DNA of 64,000 nt, from the NCBI GenBank assembly GCA_030052745.1, contig JANBVO010000022.1, positions 496,001 to 560,000 on the forward strand. Direction: 5' to 3'. This stretch comes from Pleurostoma richardsiae (Eukaryota; Ascomycota; Sordariomycetes; Calosphaeriales; Pleurostomataceae). Below are positions 11,702 to 21,991 of the stretch, in pieces. Position numbers and translations under genes: made by a program. The notes beneath the pieces were generated by a model. The model did not search any database and had not been told where the DNA came from. It saw only the letters and a program-made list of their open reading frames with translations. The first letter of the stretch is position 1. Each line of letters starts with the position of its first letter.

Positions 11702-12096
11702 TGCGCCAGTGCGGAGAGCGAGGAGACGACGAACGTGTCAACGAGAAAGCGAGAGGCGCGACTCCGCAGCCCATGCATTCCGTTTACCCTGCCTTTTATA
11801 TGAATGTGCTTGTCGTCGTGAGACCAGGTTTCCCACCTCCTCCTATATGTAATATCGCCGGCATGCCGGCAGAAGAAGGGCTGAAAAAGCGGAGTCACGA
11901 TGTTGTGCAAGAATCGGGGTCATAATACGCGTATTTCTCATTGTGACAAATTGAATCTGCCCGAGTGCGGACTAATATACATAAATAGATATATATTTCT
12001 ATAAACTTAGTAGGCCCTGTCTACCTTCCGGTACGAACCGACTGAAATGCAAGAAAATGCCCTCGAAACGATACGCCCCATGAACTGGACCTCACC
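11702..12096. other. Intergenic region
   Basis: Promoter side of the GH78 gene and 3' side of the scytalone dehydratase-like gene. An AT-rich stretch lies around 11977-12006. This gap separates the left-flank genes from the polyketide cluster. Confidence 0.4.
11794..11800 (-). promoter_or_regulatory. TATA-like element of the GH78 gene
   Basis: TATAAAA on the minus strand, about 93 bases upstream of the GH78 start codon. Position and sequence fit a core promoter; no experimental support. Confidence 0.4.
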
Positions 12097-12684
12097 TTAA
12101 TGCTCCCAAATCTTATCATGATCGTACTCCGACCAACGGATGTCAGGTTCGATACCAGCAAATTTCCACACACCATCAACCTTGCGATAGAAAATCGTAG
12201 CCCTTCCATGTGCATGTCCCTTAACGGCGACTTCCTTAAGATCGTCACTCGCATACTTCTGATGTGCGACGCGCATTTGATGCAGGCCTTGTATCTCCTC
12301 ATCACTCTTCTGAGCCCACTTCGACGCGCCGACCAGATGCTGTGTCTTTAGGCGTTTGGGTCCCAATACTCTCTCGCTGGACACCATGCCAATGAATTCC
12401 TCTGCGGGCATGGCCTCCCAAAGCTTGTTGAGGAAGGACCGGTAATCAATCTGAATCGCTAAGAGTCAGTGGAGACATTCACAGTATCTTCAAGACCAGA
12501 AGCTTACGTAGAGCGTGGGCGCAATGCACTTGGAAAGACGATCCCAATCCTTCGTGTCATAACTCTCGGCCCATTCGTACAGAGCCGTTTGACATCCTAA
12601 AACGTCTGATTACGAGGTCAATCTAATGGTTTGATCTGTGCATGGGGACTGATACAGACCTGAAAAGCTGAGTTGATTGGCCAT
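12097..12684 (-). CDS. Scytalone dehydratase-like protein
   Basis: Exons 12684-12660, 12596-12508 and 12450-12097 encode 155 residues. The whole chain is a scytalone dehydratase (NTF2-like fold): [71 protein letters not shown] and the C-terminal [12 protein letters not shown]. The active-site His of TQH and KGHAH and the Tyr/Asp of SYD are present. In DHN-melanin synthesis the family dehydrates scytalone. In anthraquinone clusters relatives (MdpB of the monodictyphenone cluster) act after ketoreduction during emodin deoxygenation. Because the neighbours are anthraquinone genes, the second role is more likely. It is divergent from the reductase at 13359, with a 674-base shared promoter. Confidence 0.92.
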
Positions 12685-13358
12685 GATGTATAATGCTCTC
12701 TATCAGAATCGAAGGGACTTGTCTCAAACTACTCAACCAGGACATCTGAAAATAATATGGAAGGGAAGTGGATGGGATTATGAAAACCAGATAATATTAT
12801 GGATACCTTTCGGCTTCGTGGTCATTGGAAGAAAGATCCACGTAGGTGTGGTCGTGTTGCGCCGCCTTCCATTCAGTCCAGTTCCCGAGCCCCGACACCG
12901 ATATTCGGATAACACCGAGAATTTGTGCAATACCTAAAACGCTCGGATTATACAGTACTTCACCATATTGCTTCTCACGATGTGGCGATTTCTCAACATA
13001 CCTACGGGTCAGGAATCATAAACTAGTCCAGTGACACCATTATGTTCCGGCCGTTGGAGCATTTCTGAAGATGAGTGTCGGCCGCGGTGGCATTGCTCTT
13101 AGTTATCGGGCCCGGGTCATTGGGCCCTCGGAACGAGTTTCGAGCTCCGGAGATCCTCGTAACGGCATTAGATTCGCCGTACCGATGCTGCAACCCTGGA
13201 CGACTCGTAGCTCATACCGTGGAATTTAAAGGAGCCACATTACATCGTATCAAAAATACCTAGGAACTTGACCACTCATCTTCTCTCCGACTAGGCATTC
13301 TTCCTACTACACCATATTTGCCTCTCATTCACCGTTAGTCTCTACCAGATTCGTCAAG
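12685..13358. other. Bidirectional promoter, dehydratase-like/reductase pair
   Basis: 674 bases between the two divergent start codons. It contains one TCG(N5)CGG match (listed separately). The ORF-like stretches here lack domains. Confidence 0.5.
13140..13150 (+). promoter_or_regulatory. Candidate AflR-type site TCGAGCTCCGG
   Basis: Matches TCGN5CGR, the consensus known for AflR, 209 bases before the reductase ATG and in the shared promoter with the dehydratase-like gene. The cluster encodes an AflR-like protein. This consensus is expected about once per kb by chance, so this is only a candidate. Confidence 0.3.
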
Positions 13359-14290
13359 ATGACTGCCACCACATACGTACCGTACCGACTTGATGGCAAA
13401 GTTGCCCTCGTGACCGGCTCGGGCCGCGGGATCGGCGCGGCGATCGCCACCCAGCTTGGTCGGCTCGGCGCCAAAGTTGTCGTCAACTACGCCAACTCAT
13501 CTGAATCGGTCGATAAGGTCGTCGCCGAGATCAAGAGTCTAGGTTCAGATGCGATCGCTCTTAAAGCCGACGTCCGCCAGGTACCCCAGACGGTGAAGCT
13601 CCTGGACGATGCTGTCTCCCATTTCGGCCATCTTGATATCGTCGTGAGCAACTCGGGTGTCGTTAGCTTCGGGCACTTGGGCGAGGTGACTGAGGTTGGC
13701 TTTTCCGCCTGCTCCTCTACTTCACAGACCAGACATACATGTTAACCAAATATCGCTCTCGAAACAGGAGGAATTCGACCGTGTATTCAGCCTCAACACG
13801 CGTGGACAGTTCTTCGTGGCGCGGGAGGCCTACCGTCACCTGCGTGAGGGTGGACGTATTGTGCTAATGTCCTCCAACACCGCGAAGGACTTTAGCGTAC
13901 CGCGCCATTCGCTGTACTCTGGGTCTAAGGGAGCCATCGACTCCTTTGTGCGGGTCTTCTCCAAGGATGCGGGCGACAAGAAGATCACCGTCAATGCAGT
14001 GGCACCCGGCGGCACGGTCACCGACATGTTTCATGATGTCTCGCAGCACTATATCCCCAATGGGGATAAATACACCGCCGAGGAACGGCAGCAGGTTAAG
14101 TCCAAAGACTTGGTCTATGAACTGCTCGGGGAATCCTATGCTGACACCGGTTAAGATGGCCGCGCACGCCTCGCCGCTGATCCGGAACGGATTCCCTAGT
14201 GATGTCGCCAAGACCGTGGGTTTTCTTGTCAGCGATGAAGCGGAATGGGTCAACGGAAAGATCATTACAGTCGACGGCGGAGCAGCCTAG
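13359..14290 (+). CDS. Tetrahydroxynaphthalene/versicolorin reductase-like SDR
   Basis: Exons 13359-13694, 13768-14094 and 14156-14290, all phase 0, give 265 residues. Classical SDR features are complete: [12 protein letters not shown] (NADPH site), SNSGV, the catalytic Ser in [13 protein letters not shown] (Tyr and Lys), and [13 protein letters not shown]. The C-terminus [15 protein letters not shown] is diagnostic of the T4HN/T3HN and versicolorin reductase group. Expected reaction: NADPH-dependent reduction of a polyhydroxyaromatic after tautomerisation, as MdpC does on emodin hydroquinone. The third exon carries the last 44 residues, so missing the 14095-14155 intron would drop the C-terminus. 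The partner gene across the divergent promoter is the dehydratase-like protein. Confidence 0.93.
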
Positions 14291-14854
14291 GGTAAGAGAC
14301 GGTACCTATGCCGTTGTGTGGGGTTTAAACCCCAAATAGCATATAAGGAGGAATAGGAATCGCGCAGTCATTAGAATAAAGTCGCCCAGACGTACATATG
14401 TATCGTCCAAGATGTGCTAGAATATGGCTCTGAGTGCAGAGCGTTCGAAGAGAAGTCGACAACAATAACCTGATGTGTGGCTCTATCACCACATCAATTG
14501 ATAACATTCCACTACGCTAATTCTGTTTGAATCTGCTATAGGCCTCGTAGACTGGTTTATGCTGCGGCCTACGTCCTGATACCCCGCAAGCAATTCCAGA
14601 AGCAAAAAGTACACGAAGAAAACTGCATCGCGACTATTAAAGCCCGTACGATCTATTCGAGGTCATCGTTCGTTAATGTGTGCGAGGTTGGAGTTGAGAG
14701 TGAGGGCGACTGTAAGGACCCCGGGAGTTAGCTGTGGTCACGGAGATCGGGGTAATGCTATCGGTGGATTGCAGATTCTACTGTACCGGTATGAAATGCT
14801 ATCGGATTTATCGATCCCCATCCCCGAAGCTGTAGCTGTAATGAAGAGTTCCGA

Positions 14855-14865
14855 TCGGCTTACGG
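14855..14865 (+). promoter_or_regulatory. Candidate AflR-type site TCGGCTTACGG
   Basis: Fits TCGN5CGR, 209 bases before the SnoaL-like start codon. Candidate only, because chance matches are common. Confidence 0.3.
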
Positions 14866-14943
14866 GAAAGCTTGCTTACCATGGGACAAAACTAGCAGAC
14901 TACTCTGATTTATCCGAATAGGTTCCCATGCCAGAGGTCCTAG

Positions 14944-14954
14944 TCGTCCGGCGA
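14944..14954 (+). promoter_or_regulatory. Candidate AflR-type site TCGTCCGGCGA
   Basis: Fits the stricter palindromic form TCGN5CGA, 120 bases before the SnoaL-like start codon. It is the second match in this promoter. Confidence 0.33.
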
Positions 14955-15073
14955 GACCCCTCTTATGAACTGGGCATTTTGCTACTATCTCAGTGCCGTG
15001 AAAGCGTGAAACGTCCAGTAATTCATCAAGCATTCGCTCCAGTCATATTGTTCAGTAATTGGCTCAGCTAAAC

Positions 15074-15593
15074 ATGGCAGCAACGGCTGACATTCAAGCC
15101 GAGACGCTTGAACGTTTCATCGAAGGATGGAAGGCATGGACACCAGAGAGCCTAACTTTGACCTGGTCGGAGGATTTTCAGCAGAGGTTACTGCCTTATT
15201 CACTGGGCGTGCCGCCCCGTTCCCGAGCTGAGGCCGCATGGGCTGTGGCCAGACTGGTAGAAGTCCTTTCTAATTACAAGGTTAGCAAGCAGAAATTCCC
15301 CGTAAAACATATATCGAGGGCCTTGCACTCGCTGATTCTTCGAGTAGTTTGAAGTCATCAACGTTGTGCATGACGTTGCTAAAGGAAAGGCCGTCGTGTA
15401 TGCGAAATCCTTTGCGGACACATCATTTGGGGACTTTAAGTGGGCCAATGAATACGCCTTCTTTGTCACATTCACTGAGGACGGAAAGCATATCTGCGCA
15501 ATGGATGAGATGGTGGACACAGAGTTCTTTAAGGAGTTCTTTCCCAAGTTCCAGGGCTATCTCAGCAAGCAGGGAGATGAAGGCTCTCACTAG
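15074..15593 (+). CDS. SnoaL-like (NTF2-fold) polyketide cyclase/isomerase family protein
   Basis: ATG at 15074; exon 1 15074-15280, intron 15281-15347 (GTTAGC...TAG), exon 2 15348-15593; 150 residues. The size and pattern (helical N-terminus with ERFIEGWKAWTPES, then antiparallel strands FEVINVVHD, KAVVYAKSFADT, NEYAFFVTFTEDGKHICAMDEMVDTEFFKEFFPKF) match fungal SnoaL-like proteins found in polyketide clusters. Such proteins cyclise or isomerise labile intermediates. In tetrahydroxanthone pathways, small proteins of this kind act as isomerases after dearomatisation; that assignment here is inference. It lies between the reductase and the NmrA-like oxidoreductase, all on the plus strand. Confidence 0.82.
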
Positions 15594-16421
15594 AGACATC
15601 GGTCAGAGAAACACTACGTTACTACGCATATATGCCCAGTGTTGCTTCAATGCCACGGACTGCGCATTTTGCAATTTTGTTCCAAGCTTATCCTACGAAA
15701 TCTTTCCAGCAAGAGAGGGAACGGCAGCGACACATCGCTCCTCATACTTTCACCTCACTGTGCAGCTGAGGTGGGGGCAATAGAATCGGAAGGTGAAGTT
15801 GCAGTAATCATAGCGAAGGAGATATGGTGAAGTCGCCGAACCGACGTGACAAGCGAAGCTATGGCGCCAGGCCGGTGCAGCGACTACGTACTGTACAGGA
15901 TTTAGCCTAACCAGTCTGTGGAAAAAGTTGTCTCTATGAGTAACTAGGAAGCAGTACCGAGAGTACTACAGCTTAACGGTATACTATAAATATTATTGAA
16001 GATTTGGGAAGAGAGGCATGTTGGGCAAACAAGTGCGGTATAGTTGACGGATGTTGTTCGGGGATGTGGTCCGGTAGCATGCACCATCGGGCCCGATCCT
16101 AGCCTGGTCGCAGATAAGGAGCCGTGTCAACTCATAGACCCCGACGGGAGGACAATACCAGCCGGAACGGAGGAATACGTATTCTTTGTTAAAACGCGGT
16201 TCCGTCCCATGCAGCCTCGGGGAAAATCCCATTTCGGTAATAGACGGGGATCAGCGCCGGGTTACTGACCCCGATTTAGCAGATGATACCGACTTGAGAT
16301 GCGCGTGTTGTAGTTCATTTGCAAAGTGATCCCTTTAGCCGCTGTGTTCACAGTCTCAGCGACTTAACGCCGTCTTCGACTGCCCAGGACACTGGCAATC
16401 TACAGAGCTACAGCAGGAAAA
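15594..16421. other. Intergenic region
   Basis: Between the SnoaL-like and NmrA-like genes. No recognisable gene; short open frames lack domains and no AflR-type site was found. Confidence 0.4.
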
Positions 16422-17204
16422 ATGGATTGCTATGCTGTCCTGGGTTCTACAGGAAACTGCGGCACCGCACTTATCCAGATCCTGCTCCAGCGTCCAAATG
16501 TGAAAATCCACGCCTACTGTCGCGACAAGTCCAAGCTGAAGCGGCTCCTCCCCGGAATAGAGAGCAACTCGCAAGTCAGGATCTTCGAAGGAAGCATCGA
16601 CAACGTCAAGCTGCTCAGCTCGCTCCTGAGAGGCTGCCGCACGGTCTTCCTGGTCGTTTCCACCAACGATAATGTCCCCGGGTGCCGCCTTAGCTATGAC
16701 ACCGCTCTGGGGGTCATCCGCGCACTGGAAAGCATCAGGGAATCCGACACGGCCACGTTGCCCAAGCTCGTCCTCCTCTCATCGGCCACCATTGACGACC
16801 ACCTATCCCGTCACGTCCCCTTCTTGCTGCGGTTGCTGCTGCTGCGCTCCGCGTCCCACGTGTACGAGGACCTGCGTCAAACCGAGAAATTTCTCCGCGC
16901 CCAGGAGCACTGGCTGACCACCATTTACGTCAAGCCGGGAGCACTGTCCGTCGACCTACAGCGCGGTCATGCCCTAAGCTTCACCGATGAGAACAGTCCG
17001 CTTTCGTATCTTGACCTTTCGGCGGCCATGGTCGAGGCCGTTGATGATGCGGAGGGGAAGTACGATGGACGAACCGTGAGCGTCGTGAACACACATGGGA
17101 GGGCCAAATTCCCTTCGGGGACCCCCTTGTGCATCTTAACAGGTCTCCTGAGACATTTCTTCCCGTGGATGCACCCGTATCTCCCTGCCACGGGTCCTAG
17201 TTGA
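16422..17204 (+). CDS. NmrA/AvfA-like NAD(P)-binding oxidoreductase
   Basis: Single exon, 260 residues. The N-terminal Rossmann signature is [13 protein letters not shown], with [12 protein letters not shown] as the expected NADP-phosphate-binding loop. Further landmarks are [46 protein letters not shown] and [13 protein letters not shown]. This pattern is that of atypical SDR proteins related to averufin oxidase AvfA and MdpK. In anthraquinone pathways these act with the ketoreductase, probably as the reductase preparing the hydroquinone substrate during deoxygenation; the exact step here is inference. The window has a matching ketoreductase and dehydratase-like gene 2-4 kb upstream. Confidence 0.85.
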   Translation: MDCYAVLGSTGNCGTALIQILLQRPNVKIHAYCRDKSKLKRLLPGIESNSQVRIFEGSIDNVKLLSSLLRGCRTVFLVVSTNDNVPGCRLSYDTALGVIRALESIRESDTATLPKLVLLSSATIDDHLSRHVPFLLRLLLLRSASHVYEDLRQTEKFLRAQEHWLTTIYVKPGALSVDLQRGHALSFTDENSPLSYLDLSAAMVEAVDDAEGKYDGRTVSVVNTHGRAKFPSGTPLCILTGLLRHFFPWMHPYLPATGPS

Positions 17205-18178
17205 TGATAAGGGACAGAATTGATGATGGGCTTGGCCCTTGGATACACCTAGCATAACACATATAGAAGATCATGAGATCGTGCTGCGTATCTGCATATA
17301 TTTCTGCTCCTCTGGGGCCGGGAATAATGTTTCTAGAATTTCATCTCTTTAGTATGAATGCTTGCAGCTAGTACAAACCTTCCCAAATAGAACAACGACT
17401 CACAATAGACTGTACATTTCATCGAGAACACGTAAACTAGGACAGCTTTTGTAGATTAGGTATGGAAACCTTCTTCGCTTACCTGGCTACTTGTTCGAAC
17501 AGCCGACGACGTGAATACAACATCTGAAACGGCATCTAATCCCCTTGGGTCCTGCGAAGGGTTTATCAGCGCACCGTTTCTTCCCCCTTCTTGCAGCATC
17601 CCAGATCCCTTCACTTTCTACTTCGCGTCTTTGATCCATTACTAGGTTCCATACTGGAACAGATCATTGTGCATTTCAGCGGTTCATACTAGAAAATAGA
17701 TACGGATTACGATAACAAGTCAAATTGAAAACTAAATTTATATATATACGCTGGGAAGTATCCATACAACAATACCCAAGACGCAGTAACAAAGATATAC
17801 AAAAAGCACACTCTCATACCCCGTATAATAACTATAAAATAGGAACTAGAAGATATTGATTCAAGCATTCCAGTATATCCAGGCGCTCGAGTAATTATGT
17901 TTCCGTCTGCCGCTGCTGTGATAGAAAATGCCACTAAACGTATTAAGACAGCTTCTTGTCTCGTCTTATTTTCTATAGAAGTGTTCTGGCATCAACCCTT
18001 CCAACTTCCACTTTTCGTATGCTTGGCTTTCGCTGACCAACAAACTCTATGGTGTATGAGAATGTTTAATAAATTGGGCTGATTCCCGTACTGCTTTCCT
18101 GGAAACGGGGGCTGGACGACTGAGCTGGTTAAGCAGCTCCTTTTGTAGAACGACACAAATATGTCAAACAAAATGCAG
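17205..18178. other. Intergenic region, AT-rich in part
   Basis: 974 bases between convergent 3' ends of the NmrA-like and methyltransferase genes. The part from about 17690 to 17980 is AT-rich. It includes a short imperfect inverted repeat around 17920-17977 (ATAGAAAAT against ATTTTCTAT). No gene or transposase frame recognised. Confidence 0.4.
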
Positions 18179-19117
18179 TCAACGCCGCGTGGCCAGGATA
18201 ATCTTGGCCGGCCAGTAACCTTTCACCGTACGCCCATCGCCCAGTAGGTTCTCTAACTCCAGGAACAGGTCCTCGAATGCTGCGGTATCCGCCGACACAA
18301 AGGGGAATGACCGGATGTGCTCTTGAACCCCCTCTAGATTAGCTTCAAAGCCCCATCCATCCTCCTCCTCGAAGACATCCACATCGTCCGGCCCCGAGTA
18401 GTTGGGTTCTTGGTTCCGATGCGCCTCCTCTGGCGGCAAAAGGCGGACAATACCTCCCTTCTTCATATTCAAGTGTACGCGCAGCGCCCCTGGTTTGAAC
18501 AGCTCCGGGTCTAACGGCGCAACGTTGTATCTGTCCTGCGTCCGCGACATGACCCCGGCCGTCTCGTCGGGCCTCTCTGCCTTCTTCAGTAGTACCCGCC
18601 CCCCCTGCTGGCTGATGCGTTCCCACAGGTTCTGGAGCTCACCATCTTCGAACCGGGCCGGCCCGAATACCGCGGCGGCGAAGGTGCCGCCCGGTGCCAG
18701 CTGCCGCGCCACGGCGGCCATGGCGGCGCGCTGGTCAGGTGGAAAATGCATCACGTTGGTCGCGAAGACCAGGTCCACACTCCCTATGGGGATGTCATCG
18801 GCCTCCTCCACTCGCGCGGCGCGGAAGCTGAAGCCCTCGGCCGCACCGCCCAGGCGGTCCCGCGCCAGTGCGACGTTGTCGGGGACGATGTCTGAGACGA
18901 TGACATGGTCAAAGCGTGAGCGCAGCTTGGCCGCATAGGGTCCGTTGCCGGCGCCGGCGTCATGCGCGGTGCCAAAGGTTCCGTGGTGGGCCACGTGGTA
19001 TGTGAAGATGCGGTCGAACAAGGCCGATGGTGGGTCCGGACGACCTTTGAGATAGTTGTTCCAAAACTTCTTGTCCTGGGCAAAGATTGCGCCGTCCGAG
19101 ACGGTGGATGGTGACAT
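18179..19117 (-). CDS. Class I SAM-dependent methyltransferase
   Basis: Single exon, 312 residues. The class I fold is clear: motif I is DAGAGNGPYA, the acidic end of strand 2 is VIVSDIVPDN, and motif III/IV is IPIGSVDLVFATNVMHF followed by LAPGGTFAAAVFG. The N-terminal FWNNYLKGRPDPP is typical of fungal trans-aconitate-methyltransferase-like proteins, many of which sit in secondary-metabolite clusters and methylate carboxylates or phenols. A plausible role is methyl ester or O-methyl ether formation on the anthraquinone, benzophenone or xanthone. The coding sequence is rich in G and C at third positions. It is transcribed toward the NmrA-like gene; the AflS-like gene follows on the same strand. 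Confidence 0.85.
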   Translation of the reverse strand: MSPSTVSDGAIFAQDKKFWNNYLKGRPDPPSALFDRIFTYHVAHHGTFGTAHDAGAGNGPYAAKLRSRFDHVIVSDIVPDNVALARDRLGGAAEGFSFRAARVEEADDIPIGSVDLVFATNVMHFPPDQRAAMAAVARQLAPGGTFAAAVFGPARFEDGELQNLWERISQQGGRVLLKKAERPDETAGVMSRTQDRYNVAPLDPELFKPGALRVHLNMKKGGIVRLLPPEEAHRNQEPNYSGPDDVDVFEEEDGWGFEANLEGVQEHIRSFPFVSADTAAFEDLFLELENLLGDGRTVKGYWPAKIILATRR

Positions 19118-19781
19118 GACTGGCTTCCTGCACAGCGATCAGGAATAAGTGCCCTTAGTGGACCCGGACTGGGGGAGGCTGGTATACAAGGCGAGAAGGA
19201 GACGTACCAGGCTGGTGGTGTTTCAGGCTGGTGGTATTTCCTGGGTCTGGAGCCGCATCACGCCTAATGACGAGAACAAGGTAATGAAGAGAGACAAAGG
19301 GAGGCTTCAATGCATTGCGCCAATAGTCATCATGCAAGTTTATCCCCCATCTATCCCGGCCGCCGGCTCGTAGTTCACGATGGGACTAACGTGATCTAGT
19401 GTAACCGTGCTCGGGGTAATCAGATGTCCATGTCGGTGGAATGTGCTAGTCCGCATAATCAACGATGGCGATATACTGTCGACCGTACGGAATAGTCTGG
19501 TCTTTCAGGATCATCCCCCCTCCCCTCCAACTGGGGTCCGGTTCCCTTGGCCGGCTGATTTTGAGGAGGGGGGATTTGCCACGATGAGAGGATAAGATGC
19601 GATGTATCAACTATGGCTGCCGTATGAGATTTGTTAGATTGCATGTGGCGCTCAGAATCAAGCATGAACCATGGGTGACTATACTCCAATAGAGCCAAAA
19701 GCTGCAGTTATAGATAAGGAACCCCTCCCCTTTCCCCCACGCCTCCCGCTAATAGCCGGCATGATTCGAATCCTTCGCTTC
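19118..19781. other. Intergenic region upstream of the methyltransferase
   Basis: Promoter of the methyltransferase (minus) and 3' flank of the AflS-like gene. No AflR-type site and no gene recognised. Confidence 0.4.
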
Positions 19782-21426
19782 CTAGACAGACTCAAAGAGC
19801 GCTGATACGTCGGTCTGTCTACACTGCTGCATCTCCCCCGACGCGTCCGCGTAAGCCTGGTACTTCACGGTCAGGGCAACGATGATCTCGCCGCGCAAGC
19901 GCAGCTTGTTGGCTACCACGAGCCCGCCCTCGCCGTCCCTGACCGAGTCCACGAGCGCTATCAACTCCAGAAGCTCCGTCTCTCCCTCGTTGGCCAGCTG
20001 TAGCATAGTCAAATCGCGTGCTCGCGCGACAGCCTCAACCTCGGGGTCTAGAACGCTGCCCGGCTCAGGCAAGAGGCGGTCCGTCAAGATAAGCATGACG
20101 CTACCGTTGGCTCGGAGCACGCCAAAGTGAACTTGCAGTTCGGCCAGGATGGCCTCGAGAGCGGGAGTTCCCGGCGCGGGAGTACCTAGCACCGGCGGGG
20201 GATGGACAATGTACACGGCTGCGTCAGTGACGATCTGCCGCGTGCCTGGTGCGCGATTGGCTACTGTGATACGCGGGTTGAGGCCGGCGTCGAGGGGTTC
20301 CCGGGCTGGAGCCGGCCTATCTGCAGTCCTGAACGTCGTTGCCGCCGTGTTGAGCGCAAATCGACAAGGGGCCCCGGTCGCAGTGTTAGCAACCTGCACG
20401 ACATAGTGGAGGGTCGGATAAGCTTCGACAAGGCTTTGTGCAGTCGCTGTTGACGGAGCGTTGATCTAGTCTCTCTGGGTCAGCACATCCGCTTCCTCCG
20501 GTGCCGGCGGCTGCATTAGCGGCCGCCTTGGCAGCTTAGTTAAATGGTATAAGGCAACTGTGCTTGTGGAAACGTGTACGTACTTCAACCATGCGCACAG
20601 ATTCGCTTTCGCCACCAGAACAATTGAGCCGAGTAAGGATCTCGATAACGTTGTCAGCAGTGTGTAACCCCCCCGCGTGGTGTAGATAGGCTGTCCATTG
20701 GCGGCTCAGCCTCGGGCGCTCATCTCGCGCTACCTGGAAGGGCTCTGTCGTGTTGAAGGCCAAGTTGTAGGCGCTCCCATTCGGCCGATACGAAAGCTGG
20801 GTCCTCTGGGTTGCTTCAGCCATCTGCAGGGCGGCCGGAGCTACAGATTCCGCTAGGAACATGGCCGCGTCGAGGAATGAAGGATCTGACACGAAGGCGG
20901 CCGACAGGGGGGTGTGGCAGACGTGCCCCGGCTGCGATTCGTGGAGAAAGCCGATGGTGGCTGTAAGCCGGATGACGCGAGTGAGCTGCTCTTCGGGGAC
21001 TCCTGATAGGTCGGCCATATCTTTGACCGGGACGCTTCCCGATAGTGGTATGCACGCCAGGATCTGGAACTCGCCCAGCCATCGCAGGCAGGCGGTTATC
21101 TCACACTAGGTTTGCGGGTTGCTGCGTCAGCTTTCGGGTCCGAGAAGCCATGACGAGGATCGGGGAATGTCTCGACCGAAACCTACCTGGCTTGCCAGGT
21201 GCTTGAGGAGGTCCGCAGGGCCGCAGACCGAAGCCCTGATCTTGGCGATGCTAGACAGGATGCTGGCCTTAGCTCGTTGCACTTCCCGGTGGACTTCGGA
21301 CCCAACGGCAGGCGACTGCCGCGGCAAGCTCGGCTGTTCATCCGAGCTCCGGATATAAGTTGAAAGACCTCGGACCGACGTGGCGAGGTCGTCGCTGTAG
21401 CTTTCGAGCTGCGATGCCGTATCCAT
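19782..21426 (-). CDS. AflS(AflJ)-like O-methyltransferase-fold co-regulator
   Basis: Exons 21426-21187, 21105-20584 and 20465-19782 (phase 0 junctions) give 481 residues. I start at MDTASQLESYSDD, the first in-frame ATG. The order is a helical N-terminus with DLLKHLASQ, a winged-helix dimerisation domain (CLRWLGEFQILACIPL, VKDMADLSGVPEEQLTRVIRLTATIGFL), then a degenerate methyltransferase-like half with APSTATAQSLVEAYPTLHYVVQ where a SAM motif would be. The glycine-rich SAM loop is missing, so it is probably not an enzyme. AflS and MdpA are proteins of this type that assist an AflR-type activator. Its divergent partner at 21992 is exactly such an activator, the classic aflR/aflS arrangement. 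Confidence 0.88.
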
Positions 21427-21991
21427 TGAGCGCAAATAGCTGGAGTTCAAAAGACTGCTGAGGGATCAGAACAAGCTTTGTTTGGTTAGCACTAGTTTTG
21501 GCCAAGGCCAGGACGCTATTCGGACAGACTTTCTCTCCGAGAAAGCTGTCCCCCAAGTTGGTATCATTATTCTTTAAAGCCCGAAGTGAAACTGCAACGT
21601 CCGTCTGCACGTCTGCATATCCTGCAACCCACCTTCTTCGAACTATGCGCACCGGGGTGGCGTGATCCAGGGATTGCATTCCAACTTCTTTCGAGACTGG
21701 TATAACATGCAGAGTAGCTTGGTTAGTGTGGATAGCCGCGTTCCGCGATCTCAACGCGAACCCGAGGCTGGGGGGAGGGGGAGAGGGAAGGGATTGGGGG
21801 CGGCAAGGCCTCAATACAAAATATTCTCTTGGATAAGATGCCCACCGGCCACTTGTTCCGCGCTGCAACTCAACACAAGGGCACAGTCGCGTGAATACCA
21901 TCGGCAAACCCAGCTTTTGGCCCCCTCGTTGTGACCCATCTTTCTTTGTGTCCTGCGGCGGAGCCATGATCACTTGGCCGTCCGGCAACCT
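21427..21991. other. Bidirectional promoter of the AflS-like/AflR-like pair
   Basis: 565 bases between the two start codons. No TCGN5CGR match was found in the gap itself; one (TCGAGCTGCGA, 21404-21414) lies just inside the first AflS-like exon. Confidence 0.5.

Larger units (their letters stand above)
14291..15073. other. Intergenic region upstream of the SnoaL-like gene
   Basis: Promoter of the SnoaL-like gene and 3' flank of the reductase. Two AflR-type site matches fall within 230 bases of the start codon. No gene recognised; the frame at 14676-14921 has no domain. Confidence 0.45.

Noticed and set aside
12097-14290. DHN-melanin mini-cluster (scytalone dehydratase plus THN reductase)
   Set aside because: A melanin PKS normally carries its own TE and usually two ACPs. 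Here the PKS ends after one ACP and its partners are a discrete thioesterase, decarboxylase and anthrone oxygenase, so the anthraquinone deoxygenation role fits better.
17690-17980. MITE-like element
   Set aside because: Only a short imperfect inverted repeat; no target-site duplication or second copy seen in the window.
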